Below the pieces are notes generated by a model that searched no databases, was not told the origin of the DNA, and saw only the letters and a list, made by a program, of their open reading frames with translations. Position numbers and translations under genes: made by a program. Source: Deltaproteobacteria bacterium (GTDB lineage Bacteria; Myxococcota_A; Polyangia; Nannocystales; Nannocystaceae). From it: DNA of 32,410 nt. Shown in pieces: positions 7,857 through 16,513 of this stretch (its first letter is position 1; every line of letters begins with the position of its first letter). The DNA lies in assembly GCA_947492135.1 (NCBI GenBank), contig CANLQR010000022.1, positions 1-32,410 of the forward strand, in the 5' to 3' direction.

Positions 7857-8918
7857 TCACCAAGTCACGTCGACGACGATCGGCAGGTGGTCACTGCCCG
7901 AGACCTCGAGGATCTCCGCGCGAGCGACCCGCAGATCGTCCGACACCAGCAAGTGATCGATACGCCTGCCGGTGAGCCCGGAGCCGACCGTGCGCGCGAA
8001 GATGCCGCTGCCTGCGAGCGCATCGACGAACCCATCGTCGAGCACATCGCCGACGATGCGCCCCCACGCGCTGGCGTTCCAGTCGCCGCCCACGATCAGC
8101 GGCCGTGGCAGCGACCGCAGGTGCTCGGCGAGGCCGCGACCCTGCTCGCGGATCGCGGTGACGATCTCGCTCGCGGTGCCGTCGTGGGCCTCGCCGCGGT
8201 CGACGCTGTCCGCGACGGCGAACAACTTGGGCATCAGGTGCAGGCACGCGATCGAAACCACGGTGGTGTCTTGCACGACGCCGACCACCAGCAGCGGCCG
8301 TGCGGCGGGTCCGGGTGCCAGCGGCAACGCGCTGACCGACACCACAGGCAGTCGCGAGAGCGCGCGGACCTCACCGTCACCGACGAGCTGCCAGGGTTCG
8401 CCGAGCAGTTCGGGGAGCCTGGCGCTGTCTTCGTCTCGCAGCCAGCGGTAGCTGCCGGCCTCGGACAGACAGATGACGTCGGCCCCGATCGCCGCGAGAC
8501 CGCGGGCGATCGCTTCGAGACCACCGGCGCCCTTGGCGATGTTCCACGCCGCAACCCGCAAGCGCGCAGCTGCAGCGGTGGGCGGCGGCGAGGGGCGCAC
8601 GGCTACGACCGCGAGCGCGAGCAGCACCACGCCGATCGACGCCGTGAGTCGACGTCGAGGCCAGAGCGCGACCACCGAGGCACCGGCCACGAACACCCCC
8701 GCGATGAGGATTCGCGGCGGCATCGCACACACCACGGCCAGCACCAGGGTGTTCTCGCCGACCCAGTGCGCGAGCAGCATCAGCGCGACCACGGTGACGC
8801 CGACGATGGCGCCAACCAACCCGATTCTCCGGGCCCAGCGTGACGAGGCTGGCTGGGGCACCGGCAACGCGAAGAGACTACCGAAGATCCGGATGGCTCG
8901 CAGCGCCCCAGAATCCAT
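7857..8918 (-). CDS. Endonuclease/exonuclease/phosphatase (EEP) family protein with N-terminal membrane segments
   Basis: The N-terminal third (about 28-108) holds three hydrophobic segments. The rest is an EEP (DNase I-like) domain: 'VAAWNIAKG' near 122-130, 'CLSEAG' with the metal-binding Glu near 150, 'VGGDWNASAWG' near 275-285 and the terminal 'GSDHLPIVVDV' motif with the catalytic Asp-His. These are the residues that hold Mg2+ and attack a phosphodiester in the superfamily. Members with multi-pass N-termini are common in bacteria and may act on nucleic acid, phospholipid or inositol phosphates outside the membrane; the substrate is unknown. The ATG at 8918 makes a 41-bp overlap with the preceding lipoprotein gene. 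An internal TTG or GTG start is possible because no clear ribosome-binding site supports the ATG. It lies in the trpS-led co-directional run. Confidence 0.86.
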   Translation of the reverse strand: MDSGALRAIRIFGSLFALPVPQPASSRWARRIGLVGAIVGVTVVALMLLAHWVGENTLVLAVVCAMPPRILIAGVFVAGASVVALWPRRRLTASIGVVLLALAVVAVRPSPPPTAAAARLRVAAWNIAKGAGGLEAIARGLAAIGADVICLSEAGSYRWLRDEDSARLPELLGEPWQLVGDGEVRALSRLPVVSVSALPLAPGPAARPLLVVGVVQDTTVVSIACLHLMPKLFAVADSVDRGEAHDGTASEIVTAIREQGRGLAEHLRSLPRPLIVGGDWNASAWGRIVGDVLDDGFVDALAGSGIFARTVGSGLTGRRIDHLLVSDDLRVARAEILEVSGSDHLPIVVDVTW

Positions 8919-9852
8919 CGAGTCCGAACCCGACCACCACCACCTCGCCCGAGATCGAATCCATCGTGGCGATATTGCCGACCTGGTCGAACAACCACAG
9001 CGCCCCGCGAACCGACGCCATGCCCCACACGTTCGACAGTCCGGAGGCCAAACCGATCACGCCAAAAACCGTCCCCGTCGCCGGGTCGAGTGCCAGCACC
9101 AGATCGACGCCTGTGGCCGAAGGGCTGCTGAACACGGTCAGGTCATCGGACGTCGTCGTGATGTCGCCACTGGACGAATAGGGCGCTTCGATCTCGCCGA
9201 TCACCGTGACCGCCACCTCGGGCCCACGCAGATCGATCCGTGTCCACGCCGATCCGGCGAGGGTGACCAGCGTGTCGTCGTCGTTGTCGAGGGTGCCCAG
9301 CGGCAAGAAGGCCAACGAATTGCTCGGCACCGAGGCCAACGCCCAGCACTGGGCCGTGCTGGGATCACAGGCGTGCAGCACGTCGGAACCCAGCGCATAC
9401 AGCACACCGAAACGATCGATGGCGATGTCCGTGACCTGACTGAACGCATCGTCGGGGAAGCTGAAGTCTGCAATGGTCTCGACGATCGGGGCGCTCTCGG
9501 GCGCCAAGCTCGACAGCGTGAAGGCCGAGTGAACGTAGATGACGTCCTCTCGGGCGCGCCCGGGCCGATAGGTGTCGGTCGGAAAGGGGTCATCGGCATC
9601 GGGGACGCCATCGCCGTCGCAATCACTGCTGTGGCTGTCGAGGTCGCATTCGGGCGGATCCTCATCGGTGTCGGCGTCGCCCGTGATGGGCCATCCGCCG
9701 TCGTATTCGCCCAAACCGTCCGCGTCGCCGCCGGCGTCACCGCCCCCGCCACCCGTCGCGACGAGCACGTCCGATCGGCCACATGCGGCGATCAGCAGCA
9801 CGCTCGCCGCAGCGCCGCAACGCGCCGGTCGTCGTGGGTTCAGCTCGCGCAT
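8878..9852 (-). CDS. Putative lipoprotein with calcium-loop (TSP3-like) motif and beta-propeller-like body
   Basis: The 324-residue product has a lipobox (LIAA-Cys24), a Gly/Asp-rich linker and one acidic loop, 'DCDGDGVPDADDPFP' (about 77-91), like a thrombospondin type 3 calcium-binding repeat. The remaining 220 residues are beta-rich with recurring units of the kind 'VTDIAIDRFGVLYALG', 'SLAFLPLG', 'DLVLALDPATGTVFGVIGL' and 'GALWLFDQVGNIATMD'. These resemble the blades of a small beta-propeller of the sort found in myxobacterial surface lipoproteins. No enzyme motif is visible. It probably sits on the outer membrane. It overlaps the methyltransferase gene by 13 bp upstream and the EEP gene by 41 bp downstream on the same strand, so it is likely co-transcribed with them. 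Confidence 0.82.
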   Translation of the reverse strand: MRELNPRRPARCGAAASVLLIAACGRSDVLVATGGGGGDAGGDADGLGEYDGGWPITGDADTDEDPPECDLDSHSSDCDGDGVPDADDPFPTDTYRPGRAREDVIYVHSAFTLSSLAPESAPIVETIADFSFPDDAFSQVTDIAIDRFGVLYALGSDVLHACDPSTAQCWALASVPSNSLAFLPLGTLDNDDDTLVTLAGSAWTRIDLRGPEVAVTVIGEIEAPYSSSGDITTTSDDLTVFSSPSATGVDLVLALDPATGTVFGVIGLASGLSNVWGMASVRGALWLFDQVGNIATMDSISGEVVVVGFGLDGFWGAASHPDLR

Positions 9853-11030
9853 GCCTCGGCTTTCGGTGCGGTCAGCCGGGCGAGCAATCGCGGCATGATC
9901 CCAAGCGCTTCACAGCGCTCGCGGACGCCGCGCAGGCGATCGGGCTCGCCCGGTCGGCCTCGCAGCAGCGCGCGGATCAGCAGGTTCTTGGGGGTGTGCG
10001 AATCGCCGACGAACTCCAGCGTGTCGACCGACCAACCCATCGCTTCGAGGATGTCGATGCGCACCGCGTCGGTCAAGGTTGCGGCGAAGTCCTGGCGAAG
10101 CAGCCCCTGGCTGGCGATTGCCGGTGACAGAGCCGCCAGCGCCGCGGGACGCAGCTGATCCGCGAGTTCGTGCTGACAACAGGGTGCGACGAGCAACGAC
10201 GGCGCGCCCAACTCGATCGCCAGCGCGATGGCATCGTCGGTCGCCGTATCACAGGCATGCAATGCGACGATGAGATCGGGTGGACCGCCCAGCGCACCGG
10301 CGACTGCATCCCGGGCCGCGGGGCCGGATCCGAAGGCGTCGATGCTCGCGCACGAGAACGTCAGCTCGTCCCAGCCCAGTGACACCGCGCGGGCGGTCGA
10401 TCGCTCGATCACGTCGGCACGGACGTCGACGCCGTGGATCTTTGCGGGAATCTCCGCGAGCCGCAGCGCCTCGGCGATCACGAACGTCAGGTAGCCATTG
10501 CCGCAGCCCAGGTCGAGCACATGCAGGGGATGGCTGGCGTCGACGGTGCGCCGACGCGTGGTGGCTTCCCACACCGGCCGACACAGCTCCATGAAGTGGG
10601 TGATCTGCTTGTACTTCTTGGCGTGCTTGGCCGACACGGTGCCGTCGGCGTTCATGATCCCGATGGTGCGCAGCAGCTCGCCGCTGGTGTCGGGGCGAAG
10701 CCCACGGTCTTTGCCACCCATCATCTTGTCGACGCGGGCGTCATCGAGGGTCACGAGCTTGCCGCCGCCGTGCCGGGCATCGACGAGCAAGCGCGTGTGT
10801 TCATCGAGGACCCAGGTGTGTTTGACCAGGCCGTTCTTTGCCGCCGCAGTTGCACGCCGCAGCAGATCGGTGGTCATCGCGGCATCCGGTGCCTGACCGC
10901 TGCCCTCGAGGATCTCGTCGCCCTGCCCCTCGCTGCCGGGCCGCGCGAACACGGCGCGCACAAACCCGCGTCTGAGGTGGCGCGCAACCGTGCTGCGCAT
11001 GCGGGCGATCGTACCGTCGTGAACTGCCAT
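9840..11030 (-). CDS. SAM-dependent methyltransferase (PF13679-like, probable RNA methyltransferase)
   Basis: The 396-residue cytoplasmic protein has a class I methyltransferase core. Motif I is 'VLDLGCGNGYLTF'. An acidic 'GVDVRADVIE' ends strand 2. 'LIVALHACDTATDDAI' followed by 'LLVAPCCQHEL' is the characteristic pair of the Methyltransf_32 type (PF13679). An N-terminal extension of about 170 residues contains 'DKMMGGKDRGLRPDTSGELLRTIGIMNADGTVSAKHAKKYKQI', reminiscent of a substrate-binding region. Relatives are thought to act on RNA, but the target is not known. I chose the ATG at 11030 because AAGGAT lies about 5 bp upstream; the frame is open further upstream into trpS. It follows trpS by 14 bp, which fits a translation-related role. 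Confidence 0.85.
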   Translation of the reverse strand: MAVHDGTIARMRSTVARHLRRGFVRAVFARPGSEGQGDEILEGSGQAPDAAMTTDLLRRATAAAKNGLVKHTWVLDEHTRLLVDARHGGGKLVTLDDARVDKMMGGKDRGLRPDTSGELLRTIGIMNADGTVSAKHAKKYKQITHFMELCRPVWEATTRRRTVDASHPLHVLDLGCGNGYLTFVIAEALRLAEIPAKIHGVDVRADVIERSTARAVSLGWDELTFSCASIDAFGSGPAARDAVAGALGGPPDLIVALHACDTATDDAIALAIELGAPSLLVAPCCQHELADQLRPAALAALSPAIASQGLLRQDFAATLTDAVRIDILEAMGWSVDTLEFVGDSHTPKNLLIRALLRGRPGEPDRLRGVRERCEALGIMPRLLARLTAPKAEACAS

Positions 11031-11044
11031 GGGATCCTTGCGAC

Positions 11045-12115
11045 TCAGTAGGGTCTGCGTCGCGCTTTGGCGCGAGCTTCGGTGGCGGCCACCAGGCCGC
11101 TCCATAGGGACTCGAGGCCCATCGCGTCGCGGGCACGCGCCAGGGTGTGGTTGGCGACCTCACGGGCGCGGATCGTCCCGTCGACCAGGGTCTCCTCGAC
11201 CAGCCCGACGTCGCCAGCGAGCACTGCTCTGCGCTCGCGGATCGGCGCGAGCCGGGCATTGACCGCCTCGTCGATCAGGGCGTGGGCCGCCGCCAGGGAG
11301 GTGCTGCCGGCATCGAGCTCTCGCCGGAGATCGGCAGCCTCGGCGTCTCCGACGAACGCGCGGGCGAACATCAGCAGCGCCGCCTCATCGCCCAGTCGCC
11401 GATCGCCGGCGTCGTACGTCAGCGTCGCGAGCTTCTCGCGGACCCGCTCGGGCGGATCGCCCAGGTACACCGCGTTGCCCAGCGACTTCGACATCTTGGC
11501 CCCGCTGCCTGCGGGTCCGGTCGCCACACCGGGCAGCGCCGGGGATCGCGAGATCATCGCGTCGGGCAGCGGAAACAGGTCACCGTAGAGTTCGTTGAAG
11601 ACGCTTGCGCACTCGCGGGCGATCGCGATGTGCTCCTCGTTGTCGAGTCCCACCGGCACGATCGTCGCGCGGGCCATGAGAATGTCTGCCGCTTGAAGCA
11701 CCGGATACGCCAGCAAGCCCATCGTCATCGCGTCGTCGGACATCGCCGCGGCGCGGGCCATGCTGCGCAAGCTCTTGACCTGCTCGAGCCGGGCCTTGGG
11801 CACCAGCATCTGCAACAAGACCGCAAGGTCATACACCGCGGGTACCGCAGACTGCAGATAGAACGTGACCTTGCTCGGGTCGATGCCGACCGCAAGCTGG
11901 TCGAGCACCATCTCGCGCACGAACCCCGGGACCTCGCCAAACTCATGCTTGCGCGGCCGCGTCGTCAGGGTGTGCAGATCGGCGACGATGATGAAGCACT
12001 CGTGGTCATGCTGAAGCGCGACGCGATTGTCGAGACTACCGACCAGGTGTCCGAGGTGCAGCGCCCCGGTGGGTCGGTCTCCGGTGAGCAGGCGGGGCTT
12101 CGACGCTTCGACCAT
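11045..12115 (-). CDS. trpS: Tryptophanyl-tRNA synthetase
   Basis: The 356-residue class I aminoacyl-tRNA synthetase charges tRNA-Trp with tryptophan in the cytoplasm. The Rossmann fold begins at once with 'LLTGDRPTGALHLGHLVGS', holding the HIGH-type signature (about 18-27). The KMSKS loop 'GAKMSKSLGNAVYLGD' is at 205-220. 'YPVLQAADILM', 'VGLDNEEHI' and 'LDQLAVGIDPSKVTFYLQS' are typical of the TrpRS branch and separate it from TyrRS. Length suits a bacterial enzyme. The start ATG at 12115 is the first Met before the conserved core; the frame stays open upstream for 447 bp but that translation is low-complexity and not family-like. It heads the minus-strand run with the methyltransferase and is divergent from the lipoprotein at 12268. 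Confidence 0.95.
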   Translation of the reverse strand: MVEASKPRLLTGDRPTGALHLGHLVGSLDNRVALQHDHECFIIVADLHTLTTRPRKHEFGEVPGFVREMVLDQLAVGIDPSKVTFYLQSAVPAVYDLAVLLQMLVPKARLEQVKSLRSMARAAAMSDDAMTMGLLAYPVLQAADILMARATIVPVGLDNEEHIAIARECASVFNELYGDLFPLPDAMISRSPALPGVATGPAGSGAKMSKSLGNAVYLGDPPERVREKLATLTYDAGDRRLGDEAALLMFARAFVGDAEAADLRRELDAGSTSLAAAHALIDEAVNARLAPIRERRAVLAGDVGLVEETLVDGTIRAREVANHTLARARDAMGLESLWSGLVAATEARAKARRRPY

Positions 12116-12267
12116 GGGCCGTAGGCGTAGCAGGTTGGTTCGCGGGTGTGTTGGCCGGCTTAAAGTGAGCCCGAGGTCTATTCCCGGGTACGCGCGACGG
12201 TGTGGGCTGGCGCACCGCCGTGTCGCCGCGGCGCATCCCCGCGAGGAGTGCAAAGGACTACCGCAGC

Positions 12268-12957
12268 ATGACGATTCGACCCTGGACATGCTTGTTGCTC
12301 TCGTCCCTCGTGCTCGGCGCCTGCCGTCACGACACCGCGAGCGCATCCCCGGATGAACCCGCGCGCGACGAAGGCGACGCTGGGCTGTCGGTCGCGTCGG
12401 TCGAGCCGCCGACTTCTGCGGCTGGCGACTCGGCAGCCCTGCCGACCGAGAAGCCTCCGGTTTCTGCGACGGCACCCGCGCAGCAACCCACCGCGACGCC
12501 CGCCTCGACAGCGGCCGCGACGCCCACCGTATCGACCGTGGCGGCGAAGCCCGAGCCGGCACCCGAGCCCCGTTCGCTACTCGACCTGCCCGAGGCCTCG
12601 GTCACGATCGGCGAAGTCACCGCGGATGGCCTGCGAGTCGGCGAGATGGCCTGCGTGGTGTCCAGACCGTTGCTCGGTAGCCTGGCGATCGTCGCCAGCC
12701 TGTCGAAGCAAGACCGCGCCCTGGATCGATGCGCTGCTCGAGGCGACGTGGTGATCGCTCGCTGGACGGTCGAAAATGGCCGTCCTCGCGACGTCACCGT
12801 CAGTGGCGGCAGCTCTGCCAAGGTGAATGCTTGCGTGGCTGCGGCAATGCGCAAGGTGAGTGGTTCGCTGGATGCGCAGTGCCAGGCGGTGCTGCTCATC
12901 GGTGCGCCCGAGGGTGCCGACGCTGCTCGGGCGCGGTTGATCGCTGCCGCGCCGTGA
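12268..12957 (+). CDS. Lipoprotein with AgmX/PglI C-terminal-like domain
   Basis: The 229-residue product has a lipoprotein signal (VLGA-Cys19) and a long Pro/Ala/Thr-rich linker (about 25-105). A C-terminal domain of about 95 residues has paired cysteines and the sequence 'GDVVIARWTVENGRPRDVTVSGG...KVNACVAAAMRKVSG'. This is the pattern of the AgmX/PglI C-terminal or TonB-C-like domain in myxobacterial envelope proteins, where a basic function line ('V-x-F-x-I-x-x-x-G-x-V') is followed by a conserved Cys. Relatives belong to gliding or adventurous-motility proteins and other envelope proteins, but the domain alone does not prove a motility role. Start ATG 12268 has AAAGGA about 10 bp upstream; an upstream in-frame ATG at 12202 would bury the signal peptide. 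It is divergent from trpS and convergent with the LamG lipoprotein. Confidence 0.83.
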   Translation: MTIRPWTCLLLSSLVLGACRHDTASASPDEPARDEGDAGLSVASVEPPTSAAGDSAALPTEKPPVSATAPAQQPTATPASTAAATPTVSTVAAKPEPAPEPRSLLDLPEASVTIGEVTADGLRVGEMACVVSRPLLGSLAIVASLSKQDRALDRCAARGDVVIARWTVENGRPRDVTVSGGSSAKVNACVAAAMRKVSGSLDAQCQAVLLIGAPEGADAARARLIAAAP

Positions 12958-13017
12958 CGGCTGCTGGTCGCGCGCGAGGGCGTCGTCCAAGGGATCGGCG
13001 CTGTGCCGCAAGACCCA

Positions 13018-14988
13018 CTACAGCTGGGCGTCGAGGATCCCGCCGATGTCGATCATGTACATCTGCCGTCCGCCGCCATGCGGCGAGTCCACGACGATCT
13101 TGCGCCCGTCGCGGCTGTGTCGCGGATGATTGTCGCAGCGGTCTTCGCCGGTATAGCTCGGCTCCGAATGCAGGTGACCGAGCGCGAACACCTCGTCGCT
13201 CGGCACATGATAGAGAAATGGGTTCTGGATGCGCAGCGTGTCCGGGTAGGTGTCGCTGACCATCCAGTCGGCGTTGGGCAGGAACGTCTGATGACCGTTC
13301 GCGGAGTAGTCGAGCAGGTTCTCGACGTAGCCCACCTGATCCTCGAAGCGGGCGTAGCCATCGTAGTCACCCGAGTACGCCACGATGGTGGTGTCGTCGC
13401 GCCAGTCGATGTGGCTCGGATTGCCTTGGTCATCGAGCAGGAACACGTCGCTGCCGTCGAGGTTCGCGGTGAAGATGCGCGTGTAGGCCCCAACCCCGGG
13501 GATCAGCGCCCGATCGTAGAAAAAGAACCGCGTACTCGAGGGATTGACCAGCAGCGCGTAGAAGTAGTGCTTGCCCAGGCCTTGGGGATCCACGGGACTC
13601 GGAATCGCAGCGATCTGCTCGTAGGAAATGATCAACTCGGCGGCGCCAGTGGCCATATCGATGCTGTAGATCCCGGCATCGGCTGGGGCTGTGTCCCCGA
13701 AGTTGGGATCCGTGATGCCCGGATAGCCGTAGCCGGGGGTCATGTTCTGGTAGCGCTCGAAGTCGATGCCCAGCGCGACCTCGGCGTTGGGCGCGACGGT
13801 GAAGATCGGGCGATCGAGCGTCGACTCCTCGAGCGTGACGACGTTGAGGATGCGCGCGATGAAGCTGTCGTTCGCGCCCTCGCCCAGCCGGTCATTCCAG
13901 ATCACCTGCTCGGACGAACCCGGCACCCATTGCAGCATGCAGCCTTGCTGCCAGTTCCATGCCCGGGACTCGCCGATCGTCGTCCACGCGTTGGCGTTGG
14001 CGAGGTCGACCATGCCGAGCTCGAGAACGTCATCGGACGTGACCGGACGGTCCTCGAAGTCGACCGCCATGCCGAGCACGAAGCGATCGCTGGGGTCGAA
14101 CTGGAACTTGTCGTAGTAGCCGAACCAGTGGAACTTGGGGCCCGACGTCAGCGCCGTGATGGGTGGCAACCCCGGCAGCTCCGCGCAGCGACCGTGACTG
14201 ACCGCGAGGCTCGCGATCTCGTCGTCGGTCAGGGCGTGATCGAACACCCGCACGCGCCCGAGTCCACCGGCGAGGAATCCCTCCTGCGCGGCGGTGCGTC
14301 GTCCCACCGCGAGCTCGGCACTGCCGACATTGATCGACTCGAGAGCCTCGAATTGCTCGTGAACCTTGACCCCGTCGACGTACATCGCGATCCGCTCGCC
14401 GGGAACGACCACCGCCGCGACCTCGTAGGTCTCGCCGATACGCAGCTGCTGATATGCGCGGGAATACGCTTGGGCTGTGGGCGTGTGCGTGCCATCGGGA
14501 CTCAGCCACAGATACGGGATCTGGCTCTGGTCGATGCCGAACTCGAACGCGCGATCGGAAGCTGCCATGTCCCAACGCGACACGATGGCAGCCGACGCCG
14601 CGGGGCGCGGTTGCAGGCGCACCTCGGCCACGAAGGTCAGCGGGCCGGGGAGTTGGGTTGCGGTGGACTGCTGCGCCGTCGGCTCGCAGGTCGCCGCGAA
14701 CTCGCAGTCGATCGCCACCGTCGCGTCGAGGTCGATGGCGTCACCCGCCGCTGGGTCACCGCACTCGACGGGCGGCGGCAGCACGACGCCCGATTCGCCG
14801 CTGTCGCTACTGCCCTCGCTCGTGGTGCCACCGGTATTGCCACTGCTGGTCTCACCGGTGGTCCCAATGTCGACGGTTGTGGTCGAACCTTGGTCGCCGT
14901 TCTCGCTGCCGGTGCTCGGGATGATCTCTGGGTCGCCCTGACATGCCGCCAGCAGCGCCACCACAACCCCGACTCGTTTCCGACCCAC
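13018..14988 (-). CDS. LamG-like plus beta-propeller surface lipoprotein
   Basis: The 656-residue protein has a lipobox (LLAA-Cys16) and a Thr/Gly/Ser-rich linker (about 20-70). A concanavalin/LamG-like domain follows (about 110-250; 'PLTFVAEVRLQP', 'IAMYVDGVKVHEQF', 'GRVRVFDHALTDDEIASL'). The C-terminal 390 residues look like a TolB/WD40-type propeller. Distinctive blocks are 'FHWFGYYDKFQFDPSDRFVLG', 'RAWNWQQGCMLQWVPGS', 'VIWNDR', 'GYGYPGITDPN' and 'NHPRHSRDGRKIVVDSPHG'. Similar blocks occur in conserved proteins of planctomycetes and other bacteria whose function is unknown to me. LamG domains often bind sugars, so a carbohydrate-contacting surface role is an inference. The propeller half has the look of oligogalacturonate-lyase-type folds but I see no decisive catalytic set. 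It lies 31 bp upstream of the next gene's start-side neighbourhood and converges on the gene ending at 12957. Confidence 0.84.
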   Translation of the reverse strand: MGRKRVGVVVALLAACQGDPEIIPSTGSENGDQGSTTTVDIGTTGETSSGNTGGTTSEGSSDSGESGVVLPPPVECGDPAAGDAIDLDATVAIDCEFAATCEPTAQQSTATQLPGPLTFVAEVRLQPRPAASAAIVSRWDMAASDRAFEFGIDQSQIPYLWLSPDGTHTPTAQAYSRAYQQLRIGETYEVAAVVVPGERIAMYVDGVKVHEQFEALESINVGSAELAVGRRTAAQEGFLAGGLGRVRVFDHALTDDEIASLAVSHGRCAELPGLPPITALTSGPKFHWFGYYDKFQFDPSDRFVLGMAVDFEDRPVTSDDVLELGMVDLANANAWTTIGESRAWNWQQGCMLQWVPGSSEQVIWNDRLGEGANDSFIARILNVVTLEESTLDRPIFTVAPNAEVALGIDFERYQNMTPGYGYPGITDPNFGDTAPADAGIYSIDMATGAAELIISYEQIAAIPSPVDPQGLGKHYFYALLVNPSSTRFFFYDRALIPGVGAYTRIFTANLDGSDVFLLDDQGNPSHIDWRDDTTIVAYSGDYDGYARFEDQVGYVENLLDYSANGHQTFLPNADWMVSDTYPDTLRIQNPFLYHVPSDEVFALGHLHSEPSYTGEDRCDNHPRHSRDGRKIVVDSPHGGGRQMYMIDIGGILDAQL

Positions 14989-15019
14989 GTCGCGATCATA
15001 CGCGAGTCTCTGGCCGCGT

Positions 15020-15817
15020 CTAGCGATCGCGACCGACCAGCGGCCACGCGACCTCTTCGGCCCACGACACCGGCTCGACGTGCTCGAGCCCGTAGGCTTC
15101 GGGCACGCGGCGGGTGATCTTCGCGGTGCCCAGCAACACGTCCCACAGAAACAGAAAATTGCCGTAGTTGCCCTGATAGTGGGTCGCGTCGTCGGCGGCG
15201 TGGCGTCCGTGATGCGCGGCGTGGGTGGTTGGCGTCGAGATCACGCGCTCGATCACGAACAGCGCCGGCCAGGTCCAGCGCCGCGCGAGCAGCCACGCAT
15301 CCCACGGCACCGAGGCGTGCGCGCCGATCACCACCGCCATCTTCAGCACGGCATAGACCGCATACACCGGGCCAAAGCCCAGATGGACCAGCGCTGCCGA
15401 CAGCCACAGCCCCGGCATCATCGCGTAGTAGAAGACGTTGTTGCGGTAGGTGACGCGCACGGACATGTACGGCGCCGAGTGATGCGCGCGATGCAAGCGA
15501 AAGAGCACCGGCGAGGCATGCGACGCGCGGTGCCACAGGTACTGCGTGAGGTCGTCCGCGAGCAGCAGCACCGCGAACATCTGCCACCAAGGCCAGTCCG
15601 CGAGTGCGTCGGCCGAGCTGGGCGCGAGCACCTCGAGCACCGCTGGTACGATCGCGAACACCCCGGGGATCACCACCAGCGGCAGCACGATCCCGCACAC
15701 GCCTTCGATCATCCAGTCGCGCAGGGTCGCGCGTCCGGGCTGGAAGAACCGACCGGCGCGCAACTCGAGCAGTGCGAAGCCGAGGAACAACAGGGTGACG
15801 ACCGTGCGGTAGTCCAT
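15020..15817 (-). CDS. Sterol desaturase / fatty acid hydroxylase family membrane protein
   Basis: The 265-residue integral membrane protein carries the eight-histidine pattern of the diiron fatty acid hydroxylase superfamily: HRASH (96-100), HRAHH (109-113) and HAAHH (199-203), with other histidines near 167, 206 and 213. Four to five hydrophobic segments surround them. Members use O2 and electrons to hydroxylate or desaturate sterols, fatty acids or carotenoids. Some Nannocystis species are known to make sterols, so a sterol substrate is possible, but it cannot be told from the sequence. The ATG at 15817 has AGGGA about 7 bp upstream; a longer in-frame start at 15883 would overlap the TetR gene. 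It starts 10 bp after the TetR stop, so the two form an operon and the TetR protein probably controls the enzyme. Confidence 0.9.
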   Translation of the reverse strand: MDYRTVVTLLFLGFALLELRAGRFFQPGRATLRDWMIEGVCGIVLPLVVIPGVFAIVPAVLEVLAPSSADALADWPWWQMFAVLLLADDLTQYLWHRASHASPVLFRLHRAHHSAPYMSVRVTYRNNVFYYAMMPGLWLSAALVHLGFGPVYAVYAVLKMAVVIGAHASVPWDAWLLARRWTWPALFVIERVISTPTTHAAHHGRHAADDATHYQGNYGNFLFLWDVLLGTAKITRRVPEAYGLEHVEPVSWAEEVAWPLVGRDR

Positions 15818-15827
15818 CGGTGAATCC

Positions 15828-16412
15828 CTAGAGTTCGCCGCCCGCGGCCGAGAACAGCGCGCTGGTATGGGCAGCCAAGGCATCGTCGAGGAAGCCCGCG
15901 GAGGCCTTCGCGCCCAGACCAGTCGCCGCGCGGATCCACGGCTCGAACAACATCCACCCGAAGGTCAGCGCGATGCCCTGCGCGACGCGATGTTTGGGCT
16001 CGTCCACACCTTCGCGCTCGAGCGCGCCGACGAGCCGCCGCACCACCGGATAGGCCGATTGCAGCGGCGTCGGGATGTCGCCGTCGAGCATCGCGCGGGC
16101 GAGAATCCGAAAGAATCGGCGATCGTCCCGCGCGATCTGCATCGCCGCGCCGACCAACGCGAGGGGATCGTCGAGATCGACTTCGGCGAGGCGGGCCGCT
16201 TGCCCAGCCACGAGGTGATCGAGCACCGCGCGACGCAGCCCGTCCTTGCCGTCGAAGTAGTGGTGCACCAGGCCGTGATTCACCCCGGCCTTCGCCGCGA
16301 TCGCGCGGACGGAGACGTCGCCTTGCTCCGCGAGCAGATCGGCAGCGGCCTCGACGAGTGCCTCGCGAACCGCTGCTTTGCCCCGAGCCGGAGCGGTTGA
16401 CGTGGTGCTCAT
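15828..16412 (-). CDS. TetR/AcrR family transcriptional regulator
   Basis: This is a 194-residue one-component repressor. The N-terminal helix-turn-helix (about 10-58) reads 'REALVEAAADLLAEQGDVSVRAIAAKAGVNHGLVHHYFDGKDGL', the TetR_N signature. The C-terminal helical domain (about 65-190) is a variable ligand pocket. Its ligand is unknown, but the downstream diiron membrane oxygenase 10 bp away suggests a lipid or sterol-like effector (inference). A perfect 10+10 bp palindrome at 16418-16439 ends five bases upstream of the start codon and is the expected binding site, so autoregulation is likely. The gene is divergent from the DUF4136-like lipoprotein. Confidence 0.93.
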   Translation of the reverse strand: MSTTSTAPARGKAAVREALVEAAADLLAEQGDVSVRAIAAKAGVNHGLVHHYFDGKDGLRRAVLDHLVAGQAARLAEVDLDDPLALVGAAMQIARDDRRFFRILARAMLDGDIPTPLQSAYPVVRRLVGALEREGVDEPKHRVAQGIALTFGWMLFEPWIRAATGLGAKASAGFLDDALAAHTSALFSAAGGEL

Positions 16413-16417
16413 GGGGG

Positions 16418-16439
16418 GATTTAGTCATGTGACTAAATC
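16418..16439. promoter_or_regulatory. Probable TetR operator palindrome
   Basis: The arms GATTTAGTCA and TGACTAAATC are exact reverse complements separated by TG. The site sits five bases upstream of the TetR start codon (16412) and 74 bases from the divergent lipoprotein start (16514). Its AT-rich arms stand out in this GC-rich window. Length and position match TetR-family operators. Repressor bound here would block the TetR-desaturase transcript and perhaps the divergent gene. Confidence 0.75.
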
Positions 16440-16513
16440 GGTGTCAAGCTGCGGTGAACGCCGCGTAGGTCGGCGGCGGTTTGCGGGTTTCATGTCTGTC
16501 ATACTCCCTGCCA

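Noticed and set aside
6524-7975. A 483-codon open frame on the + strand opposite the di-haem cytochrome.
   Set aside because: Arg- and Gly-rich translation without domains; the opposite strand has two CxxCH sites and a lipobox.
13003-15117. A 704-codon open frame on the + strand opposite the LamG-propeller lipoprotein.
   Set aside because: Its translation has no family features, while the minus-strand frame has a lipobox and conserved domains. Long antisense frames are expected in such GC-rich genes.
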